Shown piece after piece: positions 40,239 to 48,458 of a DNA stretch of 64,000 nt. The stretch lies in contig NZ_JASLGR010000006.1 in the NCBI RefSeq assembly GCF_030150155.1, positions 106,376 to 170,375 of the forward strand, in the 5' to 3' direction. The position numbers and the translations under genes are program-made. The notes below the pieces were generated by a model, which was given only the letters and a program-made list of their open reading frames with translations, made no database searches and was not told the DNA's origin. The DNA comes from Nocardioides sp. (GTDB lineage: Bacteria > Actinomycetota > Actinomycetes > Propionibacteriales > Nocardioidaceae). How positions within the stretch are numbered: the first letter of the stretch is position 1; every line of letters starts with the position of its first letter.

Positions 40239-42127
40239 GGCGCGGGGGTCGGCGTACCGACGGAGAGCTCGGCGATGCACAGGTGCGCGCCGGCCGAGAT
40301 CCCGGAGAAGGAGATCTCGTCCATCCGGTCGGCACCGGCGATGAAGAAGAGCGAGTGCAGGCCGGGCTCCAGGGTGGTCTCGTAGTGCTGGTCCCCGGCG
40401 GTGATCGACATCGGCGTCTCGGTCTCGGCGTAGTAGGCCGCCCGGGTCCACCAGCCGGTGCCCAGCATCGGGCCGTCCAGGGGCACCGAGACGGCGCCGT
40501 GCTTGGCCGGGTAGGCGCAGCCTGCGCTGGTCGCACCCGACTCCACGCCGTTGCCGGTGGTGGCGACCGGGGCCGCCTGACGCAGCGGGGTCACCATCAT
40601 CGGCCCGAGGTGGCCGGTGTCGTCGAAGACCGCGATCGTGTCGGCCTTGATCGTCGGGAAGGTGACGTGCTTGGCGGCCTTCCAGCGGAAGACGTGGCTG
40701 ACGGTGTTGTCCGGGTAGCCGTAGGCCCACATCACCGTCTGCGGCACCTGGGTGTCGGCGATGGCGGTCGGCTCGGTGAGGTGGTCCAGCGTGCGGGCGA
40801 CGGCCCTGACGTACCGGTTGCCGCCCTGCTGGCTGACCTCGTGCCAGCGGTGGGCGTACTCGACGCAGGAGACGGTGCCGAGCACCGCGATCACCGAGAT
40901 CGCCAGGGTGACCCGCACCGGCTTGTCCAGCAGCGCGCTCTCCCGGGTCGACTCGACCTGCTCGGGGGCGCCGAGCAGCGGCATCGTGGCCAGCGCCAGC
41001 GCGATCATCGTGAACGCGGCCAGCTCGGTGACGTAGCGGTACTCCAGGGCGAGGATGGAGCCCAGCACGGAGCGCCCGGCGGTGACCAGCACGATGTCGG
41101 CGATCAGGGGGACCGCGACGAGCAGCCAGGCCCGACGCGAGCGGTGGCGGGTCTGGGCCACGTGCACCAGGAAGAGCAGGACCAGGCCGGACGCGACCCA
41201 GGTGAGCAGCGGCGGGGGAGCGGCCGAGGGCCAGGTGCCGCCGGTCATGTCCCACTTCAGCGGGCCGCCGAGGATGCCGGTGGCGTAGGTGGTGCCGATC
41301 ATCCGGGAGCCGACCGCGGTCAGCGGCTGGTCCTGGTCGGGCGAGGGGCTGAAGGCGCTGCCGGTGGACAGGTAGATCGCCAGGTAGCCGACCGCCACCA
41401 CGCCGTACAGCACCACTCCGGCGCGATAGCGCCGCCAGACCTGCTGGAGCCGTGCCACGATGTCACCCTGGGCGAAGTAGCCCACCGCCAGCAGCGCGAA
41501 CAGCCAGTAGACGAAGAGGGTCTTCTCCTGGAAGGCCAGGCCGACCACGGTGATCGCGATCGCGATCAGGGCGTCGCGGAAGCGTCGCGAGCGCAGGTAG
41601 CGCAGGTGGAAGATGCCGGCCCACATGATCACGATCAGGCCCGGGGTCTGGTTCATCCCGACCGCCCACCACACCGTGGTCGGCATGGTGAAGGTGGTGA
41701 AGAGCAGCAGCGCCAGCGGCGGCAGGATGCCGGGGCGCTTGCCGAACGCGGTGATCAGCAGCATCAGCGCGCCGCCGTAGGTCAGCGCGAGGCCGGCGAT
41801 CAGCTCGATCGCGGTCAGCCAGAAGCCGAGGCCGGCGATCTTGAGGTTGAGCCAGCTCAGCGCGATCCCGGCCGGCATCACGTGGCCGCCGTAGTTGCGC
41901 ATCAGACTGGACAGGTGCAGACCGTCGGTCTGGGCCCACGACATGAAGACGAAGTCGTCGAAGGCGAACCAGGAGCCCGACACGGCCCAGGAGCGGATCA
42001 CCAGGGCGACCAGGATCATCGCGATCGCGCTCACCACGACGCCCCGTTCGGTCTGCAACCAGCGCAGTGCTCGGCTGGTGCCGCGACGGGTCGCCGGGGG
42101 CTGTTCGGTGAGGGCAGGGCGGTCCAC
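40235..42127 (-). CDS. Multi-pass membrane protein, possible GT-C glycosyltransferase
   Basis: A 630-residue protein with about 12 membrane helices and a soluble C-terminal 200 residues. The first outer loop holds WFAFDDFVFMSW (about 53-64), an acidic pair placed as in GT-C enzymes. RNYGGHVMPAG (about 77) follows. No exact family is recognised. It is translationally coupled to the acyltransferase, and its place near DUF3068 resembles that of the unassigned membrane protein Rv0226c in mycobacteria. On the reverse strand CATAGT is 6 bases before GTG 42127, so it is probably leaderless. Confidence 0.6.
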   Translation of the reverse strand: MDRPALTEQPPATRRGTSRALRWLQTERGVVVSAIAMILVALVIRSWAVSGSWFAFDDFVFMSWAQTDGLHLSSLMRNYGGHVMPAGIALSWLNLKIAGLGFWLTAIELIAGLALTYGGALMLLITAFGKRPGILPPLALLLFTTFTMPTTVWWAVGMNQTPGLIVIMWAGIFHLRYLRSRRFRDALIAIAITVVGLAFQEKTLFVYWLFALLAVGYFAQGDIVARLQQVWRRYRAGVVLYGVVAVGYLAIYLSTGSAFSPSPDQDQPLTAVGSRMIGTTYATGILGGPLKWDMTGGTWPSAAPPPLLTWVASGLVLLFLVHVAQTRHRSRRAWLLVAVPLIADIVLVTAGRSVLGSILALEYRYVTELAAFTMIALALATMPLLGAPEQVESTRESALLDKPVRVTLAISVIAVLGTVSCVEYAHRWHEVSQQGGNRYVRAVARTLDHLTEPTAIADTQVPQTVMWAYGYPDNTVSHVFRWKAAKHVTFPTIKADTIAVFDDTGHLGPMMVTPLRQAAPVATTGNGVESGATSAGCAYPAKHGAVSVPLDGPMLGTGWWTRAAYYAETETPMSITAGDQHYETTLEPGLHSLFFIAGADRMDEISFSGISAGAHLCIAELSVGTPTPAP

Positions 42128-42255
42128 GGCGTGACTATGGCATACGGGCCGCCGAACAGGACATCGAAGGGGTGAGTCCGCTCACGGGCGAGGCTCGTGT
42201 GACCTATGGCACAGCACCCCTGAGAAACTGCTAAGGTTCGGAAGCATTTCCGTGA

Positions 42256-42269
42256 CCTTGGGAGGGGTT
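42256..42269 (+). promoter_or_regulatory. Shared 14 bp leader motif, copy 2
   Basis: CCTTGGGAGGGGTT lies 5 bases before the DUF3068 GTG and includes its ribosome binding site. It is identical to the motif in front of the GT4 gene on the opposite strand at 34248-34261. Confidence 0.4.
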
Positions 42270-42274
42270 AAACC

Positions 42275-43177
42275 GTGCGTGCTGTTCTTGGACGCCTGTC
42301 CTTGTTTGTTGGTGCCTTCGCGCTCGTCGCCGCGGCCGTCTCCATCTTCTGGGGGAAGGACGCTGCCTACCGGATCCCGCTGGACACCGACTCCTACACC
42401 CGGCTGACGGGTCAGGCCTCGGGCAGCCTGGCGAAGTCCGACACCCCGGTGGACGTCACCTACATCGTCCACACCCAGGTCGACCCGAAGCACTCCAATG
42501 GCGACGTGATCGCGATGGAGCAGACCAGCTGCATGGCGCTGACCTCGGAGTACTGCATCGACGGGTCGGGCAAGTTCGTCCTGGCGGGCACCGACGAGCA
42601 GATCGTCAACATCGCCCACAAGGCGTTCGCGATCGACCGCAAGAGCAGCTGGCCGGTCAAGGACCAGAGCAAGTACATCCTCGACGCCTCGTTGGTCGAG
42701 CCCTATGAGGGTGTCGTGGTGAAGTTCCCCTTCAACACGAAGAAGAAGGACTACCCCTACTGGGACAGCACCCTGGGTGCCACCACGACGGCGGTCTACA
42801 AGGGCGAGCGCACCATCCGTGGCCTCACGACCTACCGCTTCGATGTCGACATCCCGGCCACGCAGGCTGAGATCGCCGCCGGCACGCAGGGCACGTACGC
42901 CGCCACGCAGACGGTCTGGGTCGACCCGAAGACCGGCTCGTTCATCGACCAGACGGGCACCCAGAAGGTCACCCTGCCCGACGGCACCAACGTCCTCGAC
43001 GTCGCGGTCAAGTACACCGACCAGACCATCGCCGACAACGTGAAGACCGCCAAGAGCAACAAGCGTTCGCTGGGCCTGGTCGGGACGCTGGCGCGCTACT
43101 ACGCCCCGTTCATCGGGATCGCCTTCGTGGCCCTGGGCGTGTGGCTGCTGCGCCGCCGCCCCGCGGCGAAGGCCTGA
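42275..43177 (+). CDS. DUF3068 (porin PorA-family) membrane-anchored protein
   Basis: A 300-residue protein with one hydrophobic segment at each end (about 8-26 and 272-292) and an extracytoplasmic beta-rich middle. Recognisable DUF3068 features are an early YRIPLDTDSYTRLTG (about 32-46), KFPFNTKKKDYPYWD (about 150) and GLTTYRF near 182. The mycobacterial member Rv0227c lies beside the comparable glycosyltransferase, methyltransferase and acyltransferase genes. The molecular function is not established. A strong terminator follows the stop. Confidence 0.85.
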   Translation: MRAVLGRLSLFVGAFALVAAAVSIFWGKDAAYRIPLDTDSYTRLTGQASGSLAKSDTPVDVTYIVHTQVDPKHSNGDVIAMEQTSCMALTSEYCIDGSGKFVLAGTDEQIVNIAHKAFAIDRKSSWPVKDQSKYILDASLVEPYEGVVVKFPFNTKKKDYPYWDSTLGATTTAVYKGERTIRGLTTYRFDVDIPATQAEIAAGTQGTYAATQTVWVDPKTGSFIDQTGTQKVTLPDGTNVLDVAVKYTDQTIADNVKTAKSNKRSLGLVGTLARYYAPFIGIAFVALGVWLLRRRPAAKA

Positions 43178-43195
43178 TCAGACGCGAGACCGACG

Positions 43196-43230
43196 ACGGC
43201 GCCCCCAGGACCTGGTCCTGGGGGCGCCGT
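43196..43230. terminator. Bidirectional terminator
   Basis: ACGGCGCCCCCAGGACC at 43196-43212 pairs perfectly with 43214-43230, a 17 bp GC-rich stem. It sits between the converging DUF3068 and methyltransferase genes, 19 bases from each stop, and serves both. Confidence 0.85.
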
Positions 43231-43249
43231 TGACTGTCAGGGGCGTCGC

Positions 43250-44080
43250 TCAGCGCTGGGCGGTGGCGAGCAGGTCGGCACCGAAGATCGCGGTGCCCGG
43301 GGTCAACTCGCCCCGGGCGCGGCTCCAGCCACCCCAGATCCGGTCGTTGTCGGCCGGCCACTCGGGCTCGATCAGGTCGGTGAGCCGGAAGCCGGCGGCC
43401 GAGAGCAGCCCGACCCAGTCCCCGAGCGTGCGGTGGTGCTCGGCGTACGACGCGGTGCCGGTGGTGACGTCGATCTCGACGTACGGCGTGCGGTCCCAGT
43501 ACGACTGCGAGGCGGTGAGCCCCTCGGCGGTCGGGTCGTCGGGGAACATCCACCGGGTCGGGTGGGTGATCGAGAAGGCGAAGCGGCCGCCCGGGCGCAG
43601 CACCCGGACCACGTCGGCGACGGCGACCTCGATGTCGGCGACGAACTGGAGCGCGCCGAACGAGCAGAACACGACGTCGAAGGAGTCGTCGGCGAACGGG
43701 ATCGCGGTGGCGGTTGCCCGCACCGACGGTACGGCGACCCCGGTCGCGTCATCGAGGCGCAGCGAGTGCTGCAGCTGGCGGTGGGACAGGTCCAGGCCGT
43801 AGGAGGTCCCGCCTTGGTGCCGCACCCAGCGTGCGCACTGGCCCGCACCCGAGCCGAGCTCGAGCACCTGCCGGCCGGCGAGGTCGCCCAGGACCCGAAG
43901 GCTCTCCTCGGTGACCCCCTCGGGGCCCCAGATGAAGCCGATGTCACCGAGGAACGGGCCGTGGGTGGCCTGATACTCGTCGGCGTAGCGGTCCCAGTCC
44001 GGGCCGTTGGCCCGTCGTGACTCGGTCTCGCTCACGGCCCGGCGATCGGAGTACACGATCGGCCCCTGCGGCTCACTCAC
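43250..44080 (-). CDS. Class I SAM-dependent methyltransferase (UbiE/COQ5-like)
   Basis: A 276-residue methyltransferase of the large actinobacterial group with an N-terminal WDRYADEYQATHG (about 29-41). Motif I VLELGSGAGQCARW is at about 71-84, the acidic end of strand two YGLDLS at about 94, motif IV FDVVFCSFGALQFV at about 135 and LRPGGRFAFSITHP at about 161. Substrate is unknown. GTG 44080 is 6 bases after a reverse-strand TAGCCT box (44092-44087), a leaderless arrangement, so it is its own transcription unit rather than part of the glycan genes. Confidence 0.85.
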   Translation of the reverse strand: MSEPQGPIVYSDRRAVSETESRRANGPDWDRYADEYQATHGPFLGDIGFIWGPEGVTEESLRVLGDLAGRQVLELGSGAGQCARWVRHQGGTSYGLDLSHRQLQHSLRLDDATGVAVPSVRATATAIPFADDSFDVVFCSFGALQFVADIEVAVADVVRVLRPGGRFAFSITHPTRWMFPDDPTAEGLTASQSYWDRTPYVEIDVTTGTASYAEHHRTLGDWVGLLSAAGFRLTDLIEPEWPADNDRIWGGWSRARGELTPGTAIFGADLLATAQR

Positions 44081-44108
44081 AGGGCCAGGCTATCGGCCCA
44101 CACACGCG

Positions 44109-44142
44109 CCAGCGGGCACGGACCTGAGTCCGTGCCCGCTGG
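44109..44142 (-). terminator. Terminator after the calcium-repeat protein
   Basis: CCAGCGGGCACGGAC (44109-44123) and its complement (44128-44142) form a 15 bp stem with a CTGA loop. It lies about 50 bases past the stop of the reverse-strand gene at 44192. Confidence 0.75.
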
Positions 44143-44191
44143 AGCCCCGAGTCCACCGGTCCCGCCGCCCCATCGGCGAGACCGGTGACGA

Positions 44192-46579
44192 TCACTTCTT
44201 CGTGTGCTTGCTCTGGCCCGGAGGGAGCTTGCCCTTCTTCAGCGGGCTCCACCCGTGCTTGACCTCCCAGCCGTCGCTCTTGCCGCCACGGTCGGTGTCC
44301 CAGTCGTTGGGGTTGCACTTGTAGCGCTTGGTCTCCTGGCCGTCCTTGAGGCCGTCGCGGTCGGTGTCGGCCTGGAGCGGGTTGGTGGGCCGCGAGCCCC
44401 AGCGCTTGTTCCCGGTGCCCCGGATCTCGTCCCGGTCGCTGATCCCGTCACCGTCGGTGTCGGCCACGAGCGGGTTGGTCCGCACCGCCCACACCACCCG
44501 GGTGGCCTTCTTCGCCCCGATCAGGCGGAGCCGGGAGACGACCCGGAAGCCCTTCACCTCGGCGCCGTCGGTGAGCCCGTCGCCGTCGGTGTCGGCCTTG
44601 AGCGGGTTCGTCTTGTAGGTCTTGACCTCGAGCCCGTCGTTGAGGCCGTCACCGTCCGTGTCCGCCTTGAGCGGATCGGTGCCGATGTTGCGCTCGGTGC
44701 TGTCGGTGAGGCCGTCGCCGTCGGTGTCGACCGGCCCGGTGGGCGTGGTCGGCGTCGTCGGGGTGGTCGGAGTGGTCGGGGTCGTGGGCAGGTCGTCGGA
44801 GCTGTCCAGCGGGTTCGTGCCCCGGGCGACCTCGGCGCCGTCGTCGACCCCACCGCCGTCGGTGTCGGCCTTGAGCGGGCTGGTCGCGTACGTGACGACC
44901 TCGGCGTAGTCGGTGAGCGCGTCGGCGTCGGTGTCGGGCTTCGACGGGTCGGTCCCGATGTTGTGCTCGGTGGCGTCGGTCAGCCCGTCGTTGTCGGTGT
45001 CGACGGCGCCGCTGACCACCTGGTCGTCGCTCGGGTCGGTCGGGTCGGTGCCGTTGGCCACCTCGTGCCCGTCGTCCACGCCGCCACCGTCGGTGTCGGC
45101 CTTGAGCGGGTCGGTGGCCGGCACGTGGTGGGCCGGGTCGCCGTTGACCTCGGCCAGGTTGGTCAGGCCGTCGCCGTCGGGGTCCTCGGCCGCGTCGGAG
45201 ACGCCGTTGCCGTCGGAGTCGGCCTTCGTCGGGTCGGTGTTAGTCAGCCGCTCCTGGCCGTCGGTGAGGCCGTCGCCGTCGGTGTCGGCCTTGGCCGCGT
45301 CGGTCGCCGGGGTGCCGTTGACCTCCTCGGCGTTGGTCAGACCGTCGCCGTCGTTGTCCTCGGCGCCGTCGGCGATCCCGTCACCGTCGGTGTCGGGGTG
45401 GTACGGGTCGAGGCCGAGGGCGGTCTCCACCGCGGTGCTGAGGCCGTCGCCGTCGGGGTCGGTGGTGCAGTCGATGCCGCCGGCCGGCACGGTGACGGTG
45501 GAGGAGAGCGGCACCACGTCGGCGTTGAGCACGGTGAGACCGCCGCCGAGGACGGGCAGCAGGCTGATCTTGGCGTGCAGCAGCGCCACGTCGGCGCTCG
45601 CGCTGGTGCCGTCGGCGGCGAGGCTCTGGTTCTGCGTCCCCAGATAGCCCAGGCTCAGCTCCACGTTCGCGATCGAGCCCAGCACGGTGCCCAGCCCCGG
45701 GATGTTCGACAGGGACAGGACCTTGTTGTTCGCGTCGAGGGTCTGCGGTGCCATCGACCCGACCCTGACGGTGAGGACGGGCTGGGTGTAGCTGACCGAT
45801 GCGCCGCCCGGCGTACCGCTGGCAGAGGCGACCAGCTTCGGCGCCTGCGCCACCCCGATCGAGATCGCGCCGCCGAGCAGCTCGACGGAGGCCACGTTGG
45901 CTCGCGACTCGGCGACCAGGACCCGGTCGTCGGCCGGGGTCGCGGCGTTGGGCACCTGGGTGATGGTCTCGCTCACCGAGGCGGTGCCGGGCAGTGAGAG
46001 CAGCGAGGGCAGGTCGGGCACGCCCGGGAGCGTGGAGGTGCCACCGAGCACGGTGAGGCTCGCGATCCCGGCGGTCGAGGTGGTCGGCACCAGCGAGGCC
46101 GGGGCGCAGGAGGCGTGGGCGTTCCACATCGCGTGCGCCGAGGTGTCGGCGACCTTGGCCGAGACCAGCGGGGACAGGGCGGTGATGTCGGCGGACGGGC
46201 CGTAGTTCGGCAGCGCGTCGCCCGGCTCCGGAGCGGTCTGCAGTGCGTAGTCCAGGGCGCCGCCGGCCTCGGCGACCTTGAGGCCGAGGCCACCGCCGAA
46301 GGCCTTCGCCTTGACCGTGTTGCCCTTGGAGTCCTTGCCGCCCCGGCTGTCGACGCTGCCCTTGGCCTCACCGACGACGACGTTGGCCAGCGAGCCGGCG
46401 CTCACGCCGAGGGCGGAGATCCGCAGGACGTCGGCCTGGGCCGTCGCCGTGTACGTCGGAGTGGCGGGCGGTGTCGGGGTGGGCGCGACCGCCGCCTGGG
46501 CCAGGCTCGGTGTCACCATGGAGGTGATCACCGCCGTGGTGAGCCCGACCGCGGAGGCCAGGGCGGGACTGAAACGCAT
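44192..46579 (-). CDS. Secreted protein with 16 calcium-binding (thrombospondin type 3-like) repeats
   Basis: A 795-residue exported protein. A signal peptide ends about residue 30 (TPSLAQAA). Residues about 40-365 form a beta-rich, Ala/Gly/Ser-rich globular part resembling choice-of-anchor P proteins. From about 370 to 780 there are 16 copies of DxDxDGLxDxxE-like calcium loops, spaced 20-45 residues apart. They are split after the tenth copy by a flexible (PTT)n linker at about 608-625. The end is strongly basic (PLKKGKLPPGQSKHTKK). Such rods stiffen on binding calcium and usually act in adhesion or surface structure. GAGGAG is 7 bases before ATG 46579. No sorting signal is visible. Confidence 0.85.
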   Translation of the reverse strand: MRFSPALASAVGLTTAVITSMVTPSLAQAAVAPTPTPPATPTYTATAQADVLRISALGVSAGSLANVVVGEAKGSVDSRGGKDSKGNTVKAKAFGGGLGLKVAEAGGALDYALQTAPEPGDALPNYGPSADITALSPLVSAKVADTSAHAMWNAHASCAPASLVPTTSTAGIASLTVLGGTSTLPGVPDLPSLLSLPGTASVSETITQVPNAATPADDRVLVAESRANVASVELLGGAISIGVAQAPKLVASASGTPGGASVSYTQPVLTVRVGSMAPQTLDANNKVLSLSNIPGLGTVLGSIANVELSLGYLGTQNQSLAADGTSASADVALLHAKISLLPVLGGGLTVLNADVVPLSSTVTVPAGGIDCTTDPDGDGLSTAVETALGLDPYHPDTDGDGIADGAEDNDGDGLTNAEEVNGTPATDAAKADTDGDGLTDGQERLTNTDPTKADSDGNGVSDAAEDPDGDGLTNLAEVNGDPAHHVPATDPLKADTDGGGVDDGHEVANGTDPTDPSDDQVVSGAVDTDNDGLTDATEHNIGTDPSKPDTDADALTDYAEVVTYATSPLKADTDGGGVDDGAEVARGTNPLDSSDDLPTTPTTPTTPTTPTTPTGPVDTDGDGLTDSTERNIGTDPLKADTDGDGLNDGLEVKTYKTNPLKADTDGDGLTDGAEVKGFRVVSRLRLIGAKKATRVVWAVRTNPLVADTDGDGISDRDEIRGTGNKRWGSRPTNPLQADTDRDGLKDGQETKRYKCNPNDWDTDRGGKSDGWEVKHGWSPLKKGKLPPGQSKHTKK

Positions 46580-46699
46580 GGGATACTCCTCGGGGTGTGT
46601 GGCACAGGCGCCCCGTGAGGGATGTCAACAGCCTGTGTTACCAAAACGAGGAGAATCTGTAGGAGTTACGCCGGTTGGACTCCGAGGCGGCCCGCGACG

Positions 46700-46759
46700 T
46701 ACGCTGGACTGTCCCGCTTCCTAGGAAGCACTCCCTAACCTCAAGGTTCCTACTACTCC
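46700..46759 (+). promoter_or_regulatory. rpsA promoter and structured 5' leader without ribosome binding site
   Basis: TACGCT at 46700-46705 is the likely -10, with TTGGAC at 46675-46680 as a distant -35. The leader contains TAGGAA (46722-46727) and its complement TTCCTA (46747-46752), enclosing AACC and GGTT. No Shine-Dalgarno sequence precedes ATG 46760. S1 mRNAs of other bacteria are also structured, lack a good site and are self-regulated; the same here is inference. Confidence 0.4.
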
Positions 46760-48214
46760 ATGACCACGCTCTCTGCCCTTCCGGACTACGACGCGCCCCA
46801 GGTTGCGATCAACGACATCGGCTCCGAGGAGGACTTCCTCGCCGCTATCGACGCGACCATCAAGTACTTCAACGACGGCGACCTCGTGTCCGGCACCATC
46901 GTCAAGGTCGACCGCGACGAGGTCCTTCTTGACATCGGCTACAAGACCGAGGGCGTCATCCCCTCGCGCGAGCTCTCCATCAAGCACGACATCGACCCCA
47001 ATGAGGTTGTTGCTGTCGGCGACGAGGTTGAGGCTCTGGTTCTCCAGAAGGAGGACAAGGAAGGCCGTCTCATCCTGTCCAAGAAGCGCGCTCAGTACGA
47101 GCGTGCCTGGGGCACCATCGAGAAGGTCAAGGAAGAGGACGGCGTCGTCGAGGGCACCGTCATCGAGGTCGTCAAGGGCGGCCTGATCATCGACATCGGC
47201 CTGCGTGGCTTCCTGCCCGCGTCGCTCGTCGAGATGCGTCGCGTCCGCGACCTGCAGCCCTACGTGGGTCAGACCCTCGAGGCCAAGATCATCGAGCTCG
47301 ACAAGAACCGCAACAACGTGGTCCTGTCGCGTCGTGCCTGGCTCGAGCAGACCCAGTCCGAGGTCCGCCACGGCTTCCTCACCCAGCTCCAGAAGGGCCA
47401 GATCCGCAAGGGTGTCGTGTCCTCGATCGTCAACTTCGGTGCGTTCGTCGACCTCGGCGGCGTCGACGGTCTGGTGCACGTCTCCGAGCTGTCCTGGAAG
47501 CACATCGACCACCCCTCCGAGGTTGTGGCCGTGGGCGACGAGGTCACCGTCGAGGTTCTCGACGTCGACATGGACCGCGAGCGCGTCTCCCTGTCGCTCA
47601 AGGCGACGCAGGAGGACCCGTGGCAGCACTTCGCCCGGACCCACCAGATCGGCCAGATCGTTCCCGGTAAGGTCACCAAGCTCGTCCCGTTCGGTGCGTT
47701 CGTTCGCGTCGAGGAGGGCATCGAGGGCCTGGTCCACATCTCCGAGCTCGCCGAGCGTCACGTGGAGATCCCGGAGCAGGTCGTCCAGGTCAACGACGAC
47801 GCGATGGTCAAGATCATCGACATCGACCTCGAGCGTCGCCGGATCTCGCTGTCGCTGAAGCAGGCCAACGAGACGGCTACGGCTGCCGACGTGGAGGAGT
47901 TCGACCCGACCCTCTACGGCATGCCCGCCACCTACGACGAGCAGGGCAACTACATCTACCCCGAGGGCTTCGACCCGGAGACGGGCGAGTGGCTCGAGGG
48001 CTTCGAGGCTCAGAAGAACGCCTGGGAGGAGCAGTACGCCCAGGCTCACGCTCGCTGGGAGGCTCACGTCAAGCAGCAGCAGGAGGCCAAGCAGGCCGAG
48101 GCTGAGGCTGGCGAGGCCACCTCGTACAGCTCCGAGACCGCCGAGACCAGCGGCTCGCTGGCCTCCGACGAGGCTCTGCAGGCGCTTCGCGAGAAGCTCA
48201 CCGGCAACAACTGA
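46760..48214 (+). CDS. rpsA: 30S ribosomal protein S1
   Basis: A 484-residue protein with four S1 RNA-binding domains at about 35-105, 122-187, 208-276 and 293-362. Each domain shows the KGxVxxIxxFGAFVDLG-type pattern, such as RKGVVSSIVNFGAFVDLG and PGKVTKLVPFGAFVRV. Domains three and four carry the GLVHISEL core. The C-terminal 110 residues are acidic and Gln/Ala-rich and probably disordered. S1 binds mRNA at the ribosome; actinobacteria with many leaderless mRNAs still retain it. Followed by a terminator and then the 22 bp repeat array. Confidence 0.97.
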   Translation: MTTLSALPDYDAPQVAINDIGSEEDFLAAIDATIKYFNDGDLVSGTIVKVDRDEVLLDIGYKTEGVIPSRELSIKHDIDPNEVVAVGDEVEALVLQKEDKEGRLILSKKRAQYERAWGTIEKVKEEDGVVEGTVIEVVKGGLIIDIGLRGFLPASLVEMRRVRDLQPYVGQTLEAKIIELDKNRNNVVLSRRAWLEQTQSEVRHGFLTQLQKGQIRKGVVSSIVNFGAFVDLGGVDGLVHVSELSWKHIDHPSEVVAVGDEVTVEVLDVDMDRERVSLSLKATQEDPWQHFARTHQIGQIVPGKVTKLVPFGAFVRVEEGIEGLVHISELAERHVEIPEQVVQVNDDAMVKIIDIDLERRRISLSLKQANETATAADVEEFDPTLYGMPATYDEQGNYIYPEGFDPETGEWLEGFEAQKNAWEEQYAQAHARWEAHVKQQQEAKQAEAEAGEATSYSSETAETSGSLASDEALQALREKLTGNN

Positions 48215-48258
48215 GGTTCCTCCTCGGGCTCCGGCCCAGGTGAACAGCAGAACTGAGG

Positions 48259-48297
48259 AAGCCCCTCGATCCACCGTCACGGTGGGTCGGGGGGCTT
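48259..48297 (+). terminator. Terminator after rpsA
   Basis: AAGCCCCTCGATCCACCG (48259-48276) pairs with CGGTGGGTCGGGGGGCTT (48280-48297) over 18 positions with two G-U pairs and a TCA loop. It lies 45 bases past the rpsA stop. Confidence 0.8.
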
Positions 48298-48306
48298 CGT
48301 CGTTCC

Positions 48307-48395
48307 GCGACTTCCGGGTTCGCCACCGCCGACTTCCGGGTTCACCACGCGCGAGATCCGGGTTCACCACGGGTGAGTTCCGGGTTCGTCACCGG
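48307..48395 (+). repeat. Four-unit 22 bp tandem repeat array A
   Basis: Four units of 22 bp share the core TTCCGGGTTCACCAC. Units one and two are of the CGACTTCC subtype, unit three CGAGATCC and unit four TGAGTTCC. It lies between the rpsA terminator and the promoter of the SGNH hydrolase. Array B at 52458-52545 is its inverted counterpart with the same order of subtypes. Confidence 0.85.
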
Positions 48396-48443
48396 ACCCA
48401 CGGCGGGTGTTCCCATTCGCCTGCGCTGACGCCGCGGTGTCTC

Positions 48444-48458
48444 TAGCCTGGTCGCGTG
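48444..48458 (+). promoter_or_regulatory. Probable -10 box and leaderless start of the SGNH hydrolase gene
   Basis: TAGCCT at 48444-48449 is 6 bases before GTG 48456, with no ribosome binding site. Confidence 0.5.

Noticed and set aside
44204..45997. Long forward frame with repetitive Val/Gly/Glu-rich translation opposite the calcium-repeat protein
   Set aside because: It is the mirror of the DxDxDG repeats on the reverse strand, which has a signal peptide, ribosome binding site and recognisable domains.
48307..48395. Tandem repeats considered as a CRISPR array
   Set aside because: The 22 bp units are directly contiguous with no unique spacers, only four copies exist and no cas genes are nearby.
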